Of a stretch of DNA of 64,000 nt, positions 18,325 to 26,869 are shown one piece after another. The DNA comes from Bradyrhizobiaceae bacterium. Its GTDB lineage: Bacteria; Pseudomonadota; Alphaproteobacteria; Rhizobiales; Aestuariivirgaceae. The notes below the pieces were generated by a model. The model did not search any database, was not told the DNA's origin, and was given only the letters and a program-made list of their open reading frames with translations. The stretch lies in assembly GCA_947475225.1 (NCBI GenBank), contig CANJMQ010000007.1, positions 1 to 64,000 on the forward strand. Direction: 5' to 3'. Every line of letters starts with the position of its first letter. Position 1 is the stretch's first letter. The translations under genes were made by a program, and so were the position numbers.

Positions 18325-19641
18325 CTACTTATTTGATAAAGTAATCTGATCGATCTCGGTCGTGGCCAGCGCTTGTGGCTTCGGCCCACCGTAGGCCCAG
18401 TCGAGCAGTTCCACCGTGTGGAGGATGGGAATCTGCGTGCCAAGCCCGATCTGCGTGATGCAGCCGATGTTGCCGGTGGCGACGGCCTGCGGCGCAAGCG
18501 ACTCGATGTTCGCCACCTTGCGGTCGCGCAGCCTGGTGGCGATCTCCGGTTGCAGAATGTTGTAGGTGCCAGCCGATCCGCAGCACAGGTGGCCCTCCGG
18601 CACCTCCATTACCGTGAAGCCGGCATGACGCAGCAGTTTCTGTGGTTCGGTCCTTATCTTCTGGCCGTGCTGCATGGAGCAGGCGGAGTGATAGGCGAGA
18701 CGCAAGCCGCCCTGCGCTTGCGGCAAATGCTGCGTGCTGAGGAATTCGGTGATGTCGCGGGCCTTCTCGCTGATGGACTTGGCCTTCTCCGCATAGGCGG
18801 GGTCGAGGCGCAGCATGTGGCCGTAGTCCTTGATGGTGGTGCCGCAGCCCGATGCCGTGACGATCACCGCATTGACGTCGGCCTCGGTCCACTGGTCCAC
18901 CGAGCGCCGGGCGCGGGCCAGCGCATCCTGTTCCTTGCCCATGTGGTGGGTGAGAGAGCCGCAGCACCCCTCCTCGCCTGAGACCACCACCTCGAAGCCG
19001 AGGCGCGTGAGCAGGCGAATGGTGGCGGCGTTGATGCCGGGGTCGAGCACGCTCTGCACGCAGCCCATCAGCAATGCCACGCGGCCCTTCTTCTCGGCGG
19101 TTGCCGGATAGGTGCCGGGCTGCCCGAAGCGCTCCGGCCTCGGCATGCGTCTGGGCACGAGGCCCAGCAGCGCTGCGAAGCGCGTGGCGCCGAAGGACTT
19201 CGCCACGGGTGCAAGCGGCGAGGCGAGCTTGGCGCCGATCAGCGACAGGCGGAACAGCTTTGGCCTGGGCATGGTGTAGGCCAGCACGTTGCGCAGCAGG
19301 CGCTCGAAAAGCGGCCGGTTGTAGGTCTCTTCCACATGGGCGCGCGCCTCGTCAACGAGGTGCATGTAGTTGACGCCCGATGGGCAGGTGGTCATGCAGG
19401 ACAGGCACGAGAGGCAGCGGTCGAGGTGCTTCACCGTCTTCGCATCGGCGGGCTCGCCCGATTCCAGCATGTTCTTGATGAGGTAGATGCGGCCGCGCGG
19501 TGAGTCGAGTTCGTCGCCCAGCAGCACATAGGTGGGGCAGGTGGCTGTGCAGAAGCCGCAGTGCACGCATTTGCGCAGGATGTTGTTGGCCGCGTCGATG
19601 CGCGGGGTGGCCAGTTGTTCAGCGGTGAAATTGGTCTGCAT
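18325..19641 (-). CDS. glcF: Glycolate oxidase iron-sulfur subunit
   Basis: The 438-residue protein carries two 4Fe-4S clusters, CVHCGFCTATCP and CLSCLSCMTTCP, in the first 90 residues. Two CCG domains follow (EEGCCGSLTHHMG and GHLCCGSAGTYNI). It passes electrons from the GlcD/GlcE flavoproteins to the quinone pool at the inner membrane during oxidation of glycolate to glyoxylate. It is the last gene of glcDEF. Its ATG overlaps the glcE stop (TGATG). The length matches E. coli GlcF (407) plus a short extension. Confidence 0.95.
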   Translation of the reverse strand: MQTNFTAEQLATPRIDAANNILRKCVHCGFCTATCPTYVLLGDELDSPRGRIYLIKNMLESGEPADAKTVKHLDRCLSCLSCMTTCPSGVNYMHLVDEARAHVEETYNRPLFERLLRNVLAYTMPRPKLFRLSLIGAKLASPLAPVAKSFGATRFAALLGLVPRRMPRPERFGQPGTYPATAEKKGRVALLMGCVQSVLDPGINAATIRLLTRLGFEVVVSGEEGCCGSLTHHMGKEQDALARARRSVDQWTEADVNAVIVTASGCGTTIKDYGHMLRLDPAYAEKAKSISEKARDITEFLSTQHLPQAQGGLRLAYHSACSMQHGQKIRTEPQKLLRHAGFTVMEVPEGHLCCGSAGTYNILQPEIATRLRDRKVANIESLAPQAVATGNIGCITQIGLGTQIPILHTVELLDWAYGGPKPQALATTEIDQITLSNK

Positions 19642-20792
19642 CAGATGCCCCGATACATGCGGCCGGGATTGAGGATGTGGCGCGGGTCAAAGGCCTTCTT
19701 CACCCGGCCAGACAATGCGGCCAGCGCCGCCGCCTGCGGCTGGAACACGTCGATCGCCGCGCGGGTCGATTCCGGTGCACGGATCAGCGTCGCGTGACCC
19801 GCCGCGAAACTGGAGCGCACCAGCGCTTGCGCAGCATCGTCCGACGGCGGCACTTCGAGCCACACGAGGCCGCCCGCCCAGTCAAAGAGATAGCGGATGT
19901 CGAATCTGTCCTTCAGTACACGGATCATACCTGGCGCAATGGAGGGCGCCACTGAAATGCGCCAAAGCGGGTGGCGAGGATTGTCGATAAAGATCGCGCC
20001 ATCGCGGATCGCGCGCCATTTCGCGGTGGAGCTCTTCGTCGCCATCACCTCGATCCCGCGCTTCAGCACCTTGCCCAGCTGGTCCCGGCGGTAGGAGACG
20101 GAGGGTGCTATGCCTTCGAGGCGCAGATAGACGCCCTCGCCCGGAACGTAAGCGGCGGACGAGATTTCGCAGGCTGACTGCATGGCAAGGCTCATCGCCT
20201 CCACCGCCTGGTCGTCGTCGAGGCCCGTCAGCACTACTGTTTCTTCCGATTCGGGTGCCGGCAGCACCTTGAGGATGAGCGAGGTGAGTGCCGCCAGCGT
20301 GCCGTAGGAACCGGTGAGCAGCTTCGGCATGTCGTAGCCCGTCACGTTCTTCACCACGCGGGCACCCGCCTTGAAGACATTGCCCGCCCCGGTGACGCCG
20401 TGAATGCCGAGGATGTGGTCGCGCGCCGCACCGGCCTTGAGGCGACGCGGGCCGGACAGGTTGCAGGCGACGAGTCCGCCCACCGTGCCGCTGCCCTGGG
20501 CACCCAGCAGTGCCGACCAGTCCGGCGGCTCGAAGGCCAACTGCTGGCCGCGCTCGGCGAGCATGCGCTCGATCTCGGCAAGCGGCGTTGCCGCGCCGAC
20601 ATCAAGGATCAGCTCTTCCGGCTCATAGGCGATGATGCCGGAGAAGGCAGACATGTCGAGCGTGGCCCCGGCCAGCACCGGGCGGCCCAAGTGCCGCTTG
20701 GTGCCGTGGCCGACGATCTCCAGCGGCGCCGGCGCGGCCGTGATCATCTCCGACAGTTCGGTTTCGGTTTCGGGCTTCAGCACGGCGCTCAT
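19641..20792 (-). CDS. glcE: Glycolate oxidase subunit GlcE (FAD-binding)
   Basis: The 383-residue protein has the PCMH-type FAD-binding fold: IVGHGTKRHLGRP, LDMSAFSGIIAYEPEELILDVGAATPLAEIE, then GTVGGLVACNLSGPRRLKAGAARDHILG. It forms a complex with GlcD and GlcF. Start ATG at 20792 overlaps the glcD stop (TGATG). The first residues MSAVLKPETETELSEMI are the usual start of this family. No signal peptide is present, consistent with a cytoplasmic, membrane-associated complex. Confidence 0.94.
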   Translation of the reverse strand: MSAVLKPETETELSEMITAAPAPLEIVGHGTKRHLGRPVLAGATLDMSAFSGIIAYEPEELILDVGAATPLAEIERMLAERGQQLAFEPPDWSALLGAQGSGTVGGLVACNLSGPRRLKAGAARDHILGIHGVTGAGNVFKAGARVVKNVTGYDMPKLLTGSYGTLAALTSLILKVLPAPESEETVVLTGLDDDQAVEAMSLAMQSACEISSAAYVPGEGVYLRLEGIAPSVSYRRDQLGKVLKRGIEVMATKSSTAKWRAIRDGAIFIDNPRHPLWRISVAPSIAPGMIRVLKDRFDIRYLFDWAGGLVWLEVPPSDDAAQALVRSSFAAGHATLIRAPESTRAAIDVFQPQAAALAALSGRVKKAFDPRHILNPGRMYRGI

Positions 20793-22282
20793 CAGAATCT
20801 CGGAATCTCCGGGAAGGGCAGTGCGCCGCCCTTTACATGCATGCGGCCCAGTTCCGCGCAGCGGTGCAGCGTGGGGAACACCTTGCCGGGGTTCAGCAAC
20901 CCCTGGTCGTCGAAGGCGCATTTCACCCGCATCTGCTGCGCGAGGTCGCCTTCCGAGAACATCTCCGGCATCAGGTCGCGCTTCTCGATGCCCACGCCAT
21001 GTTCGCCGGTCAGCACGCCGCCCACCTTGACGCAGAGGCGGAGGATGTCGGCGCCGAATGTCTCAGCGCGGTCGAGCTGGTCCGCGTCATTGGCATCATA
21101 GAGGATCAGCGGATGCAGGTTGCCGTCACCGGCATGAAACACATTGGCGACGCGCAGCCGGTGCAGGCGGGAGAGCTCCGCCATGCCCTGCAGCACCTCC
21201 GGCAGCCGCTTCCGGGGGATGGTGCCATCCATGCAGAGATAGTCGGGCGAGATGCGCCCCACGGCCGGGAAGGCTGCCTTGCGCCCGGCCCAGAACAGCA
21301 TGCGCTCCTCCTCCGAGGTCGAGATGCGCAGCGTCGCCGAGTTGTTGGCGCGCGCTATCTCGGAGACGCGCTCGATCAGATGGTCGACCTCGACCTGTGG
21401 CCCGTCGAGCTCGACGATCAGCAGCGCCTCGACGTCGAGCGGATAGTCGGCGTGGACGAAGTCCTCAGCCGCATGAATGGCAGGACGGTCCATCATCTCC
21501 ATGCCGCCGGGAATGATGCCCGCCGAAATGACGTCGGCCACGCATTGCCCCGCATCCTCGCTCGAGGGGAAGCCCACCAGCACGGCGCGCGCCGTCTCCG
21601 GCTTCTGCAGGATGCGCACGGTGACCTCGGTGACGACGCCGAGCAGGCCCTCGGAGCCCGTCATCACGCCCAGCAGGTCATAGCCTTCCGAGTCGAGGTG
21701 CTTGCCGCCGAGCCTGATCACCTCGCCGGTCACCAGCACCATCTCGATTCCCAGCACATTGTTGGCGGTGAGGCCATATTTCAGGCAGTGCACGCCGCCC
21801 GAATTCTCCGCCACATTGCCGCCGATGGTGCAGGCGATCTGGGATGAGGGGTCCGGCGCGTAATAGAAGCCCTTGTGCTCCACGGCCTTGGTGATGGCGA
21901 GGTTGGTCACCCCCGGCTGCACCACGGCGCAGCGGTTGGCATAGTCGATCTCCAACACACGGTTGAACTTCGCCAGCCCCAAGAGGATGCCATCGGCCAG
22001 CGGCAGCGCTCCGCCGGAGAGGGACGTTCCGGCCCCCCTCGGCACCACCTTGATGGCGTTGTCATGGGCATATTTCAGCACGGCCGAAACCTGCGCGGTG
22101 GTCTCCGGCAGCACCACCACCAGCGGCATCTGGCGGTAGGCGGTCAGCCCGTCCGTCTCGAAGGCGCGCATCTCGATGGGTGCCTCGACCACGCCCTCGC
22201 CCGGCACGATGTGGCGAAGTGCGGCCGCGATGGCGGCACGCCGGGCGATGACCTCCTGGTCGGGAATGGGCATGGTAAGCAT
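20792..22282 (-). CDS. glcD: Glycolate oxidase subunit GlcD (FAD-linked)
   Basis: The 496-residue flavoprotein oxidises glycolate (or D-lactate) to the 2-oxoacid. The FAD-binding region shows PRGAGTSLSGGALPLADGILLG, ACTIGGNVAENSGGVHCLKYG and MTGSEGLLGVVTEVTVRI. The C-terminal cap holds VFHAGDGNLHPLI and GGVLTGEHGVGIEKRD, with the metal/substrate histidines. The ATG at 22282 is chosen, with 22273 also possible. A GGGAGG lies somewhat far upstream. It leads the leftward glcDEF operon, divergent from lutABC. Confidence 0.95.
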   Translation of the reverse strand: MLTMPIPDQEVIARRAAIAAALRHIVPGEGVVEAPIEMRAFETDGLTAYRQMPLVVVLPETTAQVSAVLKYAHDNAIKVVPRGAGTSLSGGALPLADGILLGLAKFNRVLEIDYANRCAVVQPGVTNLAITKAVEHKGFYYAPDPSSQIACTIGGNVAENSGGVHCLKYGLTANNVLGIEMVLVTGEVIRLGGKHLDSEGYDLLGVMTGSEGLLGVVTEVTVRILQKPETARAVLVGFPSSEDAGQCVADVISAGIIPGGMEMMDRPAIHAAEDFVHADYPLDVEALLIVELDGPQVEVDHLIERVSEIARANNSATLRISTSEEERMLFWAGRKAAFPAVGRISPDYLCMDGTIPRKRLPEVLQGMAELSRLHRLRVANVFHAGDGNLHPLILYDANDADQLDRAETFGADILRLCVKVGGVLTGEHGVGIEKRDLMPEMFSEGDLAQQMRVKCAFDDQGLLNPGKVFPTLHRCAELGRMHVKGGALPFPEIPRF

Positions 22283-22350
22283 GGTTGGAATTATGCAGCC
22301 TCCCGCCATCATTGCAATCAAAGATCGTCGAGGAATGCATCCCGCACCAT

Positions 22351-22389
22351 TGCTCTCCCCCGCCTCGGTGGGGAGGAGCGGCAAGAGAG
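22351..22389. repeat. Interspersed palindrome, CTCTCCCCC family (copy B5)
   Basis: GCTCTCCCCCGCCTCGGTGG with the following GGAGGAGC forms a hairpin inside the glcD-lutA divergent spacer. It therefore sits in a promoter region rather than a 3' end. Confidence 0.6.
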
Positions 22390-22450
22390 AGCCTTGCGGG
22401 AGCGCAAGATGGCTGGCAAAACCCCTGTCCCACGTTTGCCCCGAGGTTCC

Positions 22451-23215
22451 ATGCCTGAGTTGTCCCCACGCGTCGGCCTGTTCGTCACCTGCCTCGTCGA
22501 CATGTTCCGGCCCTCCGTCGGCTTCGCCGCGGTGAAGCTGCTGGAGGATGCCGGCTGCACCGTCGAGGTGCCCGAGGCCCAGACCTGTTGCGGCCAGCCC
22601 GCCTATAACTCCGGTGACACGGCCAATGCCCGGGCACTTGCCCTCAACGTCATCGCCGCCTTCAAGGGCTTTGCCCATGTGGTGGTGCCGTCCGGCTCCT
22701 GCGGCGGCATGATGGTGAAGCACTATCCGGAGCTCTTCGAGCCCGGCACCACCGACCATGAGGAGGCGCTGGACTTGAGCCGCCGCACCCATGAGCTCAC
22801 GTCATTCCTGACCCGCGTCATGAAGGTGGAGAAGGTCGAGGCTGAGTTCCCGGCGCGCGCCACGTATCACGACTCCTGCTCAGGGCTTCGCGAGCTCGGC
22901 ATCCGCAACGAGCCGCGGAAGCTGCTGGCCTCCGTCGAGGGTGTGTCGCTCCGCGAGATGACGGACTCGGAAGTGTGCTGCGGTTTCGGCGGCACCTTCT
23001 GCGTGAAGTATCCCGGCATCTCCGACAAGATGCTGGAGAAGAAGCTCCGCCACATCGAGGCGACGGGGGCGGATACGCTCATCGCCGGTGACTTGGGCTG
23101 CCTTATGAACATGGCGGGCAAGCTGAAGCGCGTCGGCTCTGCGATCAAGGTGCGCCACGTGGCGGAAGTGCTGGCGGGCGATTATGGAACACCCCCCATT
23201 GCGGAGGCCGAGTGA
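22451..23215 (+). CDS. lutA: L-lactate utilisation protein A (Fe-S oxidoreductase)
   Basis: The 254-residue protein consists of two CCG domains: AQTCCGQPAYNSGD with PSGSCGGMM, then YHDSCSGLRELG with CCGFGGTFCVKYPG. With LutB and LutC it forms a cytoplasmic complex that oxidises L-lactate to pyruvate, as first shown in Bacillus. The ATG at 22451 follows a weak GAGG. Its stop overlaps lutB (TGATG). The domain is homologous to the C-terminal half of the neighbouring GlcF. Confidence 0.94.
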   Translation: MPELSPRVGLFVTCLVDMFRPSVGFAAVKLLEDAGCTVEVPEAQTCCGQPAYNSGDTANARALALNVIAAFKGFAHVVVPSGSCGGMMVKHYPELFEPGTTDHEEALDLSRRTHELTSFLTRVMKVEKVEAEFPARATYHDSCSGLRELGIRNEPRKLLASVEGVSLREMTDSEVCCGFGGTFCVKYPGISDKMLEKKLRHIEATGADTLIAGDLGCLMNMAGKLKRVGSAIKVRHVAEVLAGDYGTPPIAEAE

Positions 23216-24630
23216 TGGATCTGGGAGCCGCCAACTTCAAGGACAATGTCGGCAAGGCACTGGCCGACGACAAGCTTCAGCATGCGATGACCGAGACGGG
23301 CCCGCGCTTCGTCTACAAGCGCACCAAGGCCCGCGAGGCGTTGCCGGAATTCGATCGCTTGCGCGACCAGGCGCGCGACATCAAGGACCACGTGCTCGAC
23401 CACCTCGACATCTATCTCGAAAAATACGAGGCCAAGGTGAAGGAGACGGGCGGCCATGTGCACTGGGCGGAGACGCCTGATGACGCCCGCGCCGCCGTGC
23501 TCGAAATCTGCCGCAAGGCCAATGCCCGGATGGTCACCAAGGGCAAGTCGATGATCTCGGAAGAGATCGACCTGAACCAGTACCTCGAAGCCAATGGCAT
23601 CACCCCGGTCGAGACCGACCTCGGCGAATACATCATCCAGCTCAGGAACGAGCGGCCTTCGCACATCATTGCGCCCGCCGTGCACCTGACACGCGACCAG
23701 GTGGAGGCGGATTTCCGCCGCGTCCACACGCATCTTGATCCCAAGCGCGACCTCACGGAGATTCCATCGCTCGTCGAGGAAGCCCGCGGCGTGCTGCGCC
23801 AGAAATATCTCACAGCCGACATCGGCATCACCGGCGCCAACTTCCTTATTGCAGAGACCGGCACCTCGATCATCGTCACCAACGAGGGCAACGGCGACCT
23901 CACGCAGACGCTGCCGAAGGTCCACATCGTGCTCGCCTCGATCGAGAAGCTGGTGCCGACGCTTGAAGACGCGACCACCATCCTGCGCGTGCTGGCGCGC
24001 TCCGCCACGGGGCAGGACTTCTCGAACTACACGACATTCTCCACCGGCGGCCGCCGCCCGGGCGATCTGGACGGTCCAATCGAATATCACGTCATCCTGC
24101 TCGACAATGGCCGCGCCAACGTGCTTGGCACCGAGTTTCAGGACATGCTGCGCTGCATCCGCTGCGGCGCCTGCCTCAACCACTGCCCGGTCTACAATGC
24201 GGTGGGCGGCCATGCCTATGGCTGGGTCTATCCCGGTCCCATTGGCTCGGTCATCACGCCCGCCCTGATCGGCATCGAGAATGCGAAGCACCTTCCCAAT
24301 GCGTCCACCTTCTGCGGCCGCTGCGAGGAAGTCTGCCCGATGCGCATCCCCATTCCCAAGATGCTGCGGCACTGGCGCGAGAAGGAGTTCGAACGGCATC
24401 TGCAGCCCACCTCGATGCGCTGGGGCCTCGGGTTCTGGGCGTGGATGGCCAAGCGCCCGAAACTCTATCGCAAGGCGACCGCCCTCGCTGCCCGCGTGCT
24501 GGCCAACCAGGCCCATGGCAAGGGCCGCCTGAAGAAAGTGCCGCTCGCCTCGGGCTGGACGGAGTTCCGCGATTTGCCAGCCCCGCAGGGCAAGACCTTC
24601 CACCAGCTCTGGAAGGAGCGCCGCCCATGA
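23215..24630 (+). CDS. lutB: L-lactate utilisation iron-sulfur protein LutB
   Basis: The 471-residue protein has an N-terminal LUD domain (KGKSMISEEIDLN, TGANFLIAETGTSIIVTNEGNG) and a ferredoxin-like pair of cluster sites (CIRCGACLNHCP, CGRCEEVCP) near residues 310-385. A C-terminal LutB_C tail follows. It is the electron-transfer subunit of the lactate oxidation complex. The ATG at 23215 overlaps the lutA stop. An upstream GTG at 23212 is in frame. The stop overlaps lutC (ATGA). Confidence 0.95.
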   Translation: MDLGAANFKDNVGKALADDKLQHAMTETGPRFVYKRTKAREALPEFDRLRDQARDIKDHVLDHLDIYLEKYEAKVKETGGHVHWAETPDDARAAVLEICRKANARMVTKGKSMISEEIDLNQYLEANGITPVETDLGEYIIQLRNERPSHIIAPAVHLTRDQVEADFRRVHTHLDPKRDLTEIPSLVEEARGVLRQKYLTADIGITGANFLIAETGTSIIVTNEGNGDLTQTLPKVHIVLASIEKLVPTLEDATTILRVLARSATGQDFSNYTTFSTGGRRPGDLDGPIEYHVILLDNGRANVLGTEFQDMLRCIRCGACLNHCPVYNAVGGHAYGWVYPGPIGSVITPALIGIENAKHLPNASTFCGRCEEVCPMRIPIPKMLRHWREKEFERHLQPTSMRWGLGFWAWMAKRPKLYRKATALAARVLANQAHGKGRLKKVPLASGWTEFRDLPAPQGKTFHQLWKERRP

Positions 24631-25295
24631 GTGCGCGGGAAACGATCCTGGCCCGCGTGCGCGCCAAGCTGCCCAAGGGGCCGGAAGGCTCACGCCGCGA
24701 GGCGGTGGAGCTGCACATGGCCCAGCACCCGCGCAACCTCATTCCCGAAAGGGGCCAGGGCGACGAGGCGCATCGCATCCGCGTCTTCACCGAGATGATG
24801 GTCGCCGTTGGCGGCACGGTGGAGATCATCGATGATGTGAACGAGGTGCCGCATGCGGTGTCGGTCTATCTGCGTGACGGCAACCTGCCCGCCGTGGTGC
24901 GCCGCGGGTCTGATCCGCTGCTGGCCAGGCTGCCCTGGCACCGCGGCGGCGCGCTGGAGGTGACGGAAGGCCCGGCGGTGGACGCTGACCGTGCCTCGAT
25001 TTCCCACGCCTTCGCCGGGGTCGCCGAGTCCGGTACCATTGTGCAGGTTTCAGGCCCGGAAAACCCCACGACGCTCAACTTCCTGCCGGAAGCCCATATC
25101 GTGGTGCTCGAATCCGCCGCCCTTTTCGCCAGCTATGAAGAGGCGTGGACGAAGTTGCGCAAAACCATGGGCGAGGGCAACATGCCGCGCACGGTGAACA
25201 TGATCTCAGGCCCCTCCCGCACCGCCGACATCGAGCAAACCATCGTGAGGCCCGCCCATGGCCCGAAGAACATGCACGTCATCATCGTCCGCTAG
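24627..25295 (+). CDS. lutC: Lactate utilisation protein C
   Basis: The 222-residue protein is a stand-alone LUD domain, with SARETILARVRAKLP at the start, then ISHAFAGVAESGTIVQVSG, ALFASYEEAW and ISGPSRTADIEQTIVRPAHGPKNMHVIIV at the end. It completes the lutABC operon. The start overlaps the lutB stop (ATGA), which implies coupled translation. The last 38 bases are shared with the following secreted-protein gene in another frame. Confidence 0.95.
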   Translation: MSARETILARVRAKLPKGPEGSRREAVELHMAQHPRNLIPERGQGDEAHRIRVFTEMMVAVGGTVEIIDDVNEVPHAVSVYLRDGNLPAVVRRGSDPLLARLPWHRGGALEVTEGPAVDADRASISHAFAGVAESGTIVQVSGPENPTTLNFLPEAHIVVLESAALFASYEEAWTKLRKTMGEGNMPRTVNMISGPSRTADIEQTIVRPAHGPKNMHVIIVR

Positions 25296-25776
25296 CCTGC
25301 TCTTCATTCTGCTCTCGTCGGGCGCAGCACTCGCCTGCGCCGGTGACGAGGCAACGCTGTTCTCCTGCCTCGCCAGCGACCAGTCCCACACCATCGAACT
25401 CTGCGCCGTCAGGGACGATGCGGCAGGGGGCTTCCAGTCGCTGCAATATCGCTACGGCACGGCGGAGAAGACCGAGCTGGTCTTCCCCGAGAGTCGCGAT
25501 GAGGGCAGGGCGGCCATGTCCTTCGCCCATGCCTTCGATGGCAGCACCTATGTCTGGTCGCTGCGCTTCGGCAACAAGGGCTACACCTACCGGCTGTTCG
25601 GCATGGGGGATGAAGCCGGCGTCGAGGTGTGGCGCAAGAAGAAGCGGCTGGCGCAGGTGATGTGCGGCGAGCCCCCCTATGCCAGCCCGTCGGACATCCG
25701 GACGGCGGCGGGCTGCGACCTCAACAATCCCTTCGGCGAGGCCGGCTGCGGCGAGGTTCCCCCGCAGCGCAAGTGA
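25258..25776 (+). CDS. Secreted cysteine-containing hypothetical protein
   Basis: The 172-residue precursor begins with a signal peptide (SASLLFILLSSGAALA, cleavage near residue 26). Six further cysteines follow, in CAGDEATLFSC, IELCAVRD, QVMCGEPP, TAAGCDLN and EAGCGE. A periplasmic, disulfide-rich beta protein is likely, and I do not recognise a family. The ATG at 25258 lies 38 bases inside lutC and is the only good start before the signal peptide. Possible co-transcription with lutABC does not prove a shared role. Confidence 0.75.
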   Translation: MARRTCTSSSSASLLFILLSSGAALACAGDEATLFSCLASDQSHTIELCAVRDDAAGGFQSLQYRYGTAEKTELVFPESRDEGRAAMSFAHAFDGSTYVWSLRFGNKGYTYRLFGMGDEAGVEVWRKKKRLAQVMCGEPPYASPSDIRTAAGCDLNNPFGEAGCGEVPPQRK

Positions 25777-25844
25777 GCTTTTGACTTGGAGACCATTCAA
25801 CGGCATTTTGCGTCCATCGTCATACAAATGGGATGGGATGTCAG

Positions 25845-26690
25845 ATGAAGCTGGTGCGTTATGGTGCGAAGGGCAAGGAGAAGCCGGGCCTTCTGGACAA
25901 GGAGGGTCGCCTCCGCGATCTCTCCTCCGTCATCCCGGACATCTCGGGCGAGACGATCTCACCGAAGAGCCTCTCCCGCCTCAAGAAGATCAAGCCGGAA
26001 TCGCTGCCTCTGGTGCGCGGCAAGCCGCGGATCGGCGCCTGCATCGCCAACCCGCAGAAATTCATCGCCATCGGTCTGAATTATTCGGATCACGCCGCCG
26101 AGTCGGGCTTGGCCGTGCCGAAGGAGCCGGTGGTCTTTACAAAGCAGGTGAGCTGCCTGTCGGGTCCCTTCGACGACGTGACCATTCCGCCCAAGTCCAA
26201 GAAGTCGGACTGGGAGGTGGAACTGGGCGTCATCATCGGGACGAAGGCCAAGAACATCAAGAAGGCCGACGCGCTGAAATATGTCGCGGGCTATTGCACC
26301 ATCAACGACCTCTCGGAGCGTGAATTCCAGGCGGAACGCTCCGGCCAGTGGACCAAGGGCAAGTCCTACGACACCTTCGGGCCGGTGGGCCCGTGGCTGG
26401 TGACCGCTGACGAGGTCAAGGATCCGCAGAAGCTGCACATGTGGCTCGACCTCAACGGCAAGCGCGTGCAGGACGGCTCCACCTCCACCATGGTGTTCGG
26501 GGTGGCTCACATCGTGGCCTATCTCTCGCAGTTCTTCACCCTGATGCCGGGTGACATCATCACCACCGGCACGCCGCCGGGCGTCGGCATGGGCATGAAG
26601 CCCCAGCGCTTCCTGAAGCCTGGTGACACCATGCGCTTGGGCATCGAGGGCCTGGGCGAACAGGGCCAGAAGGTCGTCCGCGACAAGTGA
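25845..26690 (+). CDS. Fumarylacetoacetate hydrolase family protein
   Basis: The 281-residue enzyme has an N-terminal cap starting MKLVRYG and the FAH catalytic domain: AIGLNYSDHA, EPVVFTKQVSCLSGP, the metal-binding SDWEVELGVIIG, and GYCTINDLSERE. TFGPVGPWLVTADE and the TTGTPPGVGMGM loop complete it. Members hydrolyse or decarboxylate acylpyruvates and keto-dienoates (for example hydroxyhepta-dienedioate isomerases) using Mg2+ or Mn2+. The precise substrate is unknown. The ATG at 25845 fits homologues better than the one at 25833. A hairpin begins at the stop codon. Confidence 0.9.
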   Translation: MKLVRYGAKGKEKPGLLDKEGRLRDLSSVIPDISGETISPKSLSRLKKIKPESLPLVRGKPRIGACIANPQKFIAIGLNYSDHAAESGLAVPKEPVVFTKQVSCLSGPFDDVTIPPKSKKSDWEVELGVIIGTKAKNIKKADALKYVAGYCTINDLSEREFQAERSGQWTKGKSYDTFGPVGPWLVTADEVKDPQKLHMWLDLNGKRVQDGSTSTMVFGVAHIVAYLSQFFTLMPGDIITTGTPPGVGMGMKPQRFLKPGDTMRLGIEGLGEQGQKVVRDK

Positions 26691-26710
26691 CGGCTCCAAA
26701 GGAGCCGTCA
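26688..26710 (+). terminator. Perfect hairpin at the stop codon of the FAH-family gene
   Basis: TGACGGCTCC, a 3-base loop and GGAGCCGTCA form a perfect 10-bp stem that includes the TGA stop. There is no long T-run, only ATTTT 11 bases on, so it may stabilise the mRNA end rather than terminate. Confidence 0.5.
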
Positions 26711-26724
26711 ACCACAACCATTTT

Positions 26725-26803
26725 CCGTCATCCCGGCGAAAGCCGGGACCCAGCTTCCTCTTGGCTAGCAGAGCTGGGCCCCGGCTTTCGCCGGGGTGAC
26801 GGG
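26725..26803. repeat. Interspersed palindrome, GTCATCCCGGCGAAAGCCGGGA family (copy A1)
   Basis: The left arm (26725-26754) and right arm (26773-26803, ending GGTGACGGG) are inverted copies joined by an 18-base centre. This is the common alphaproteobacterial element whose translation reads VPAFAGMTG. Other copies are at 35699 and 46146. Confidence 0.9.
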
Positions 26804-26869
26804 TTTTGCGAGGTTGCCCCCTGCCCCCCGTTCCTCTAGATAACCCGCCAATCAAGCCGGGTTGCCCAG

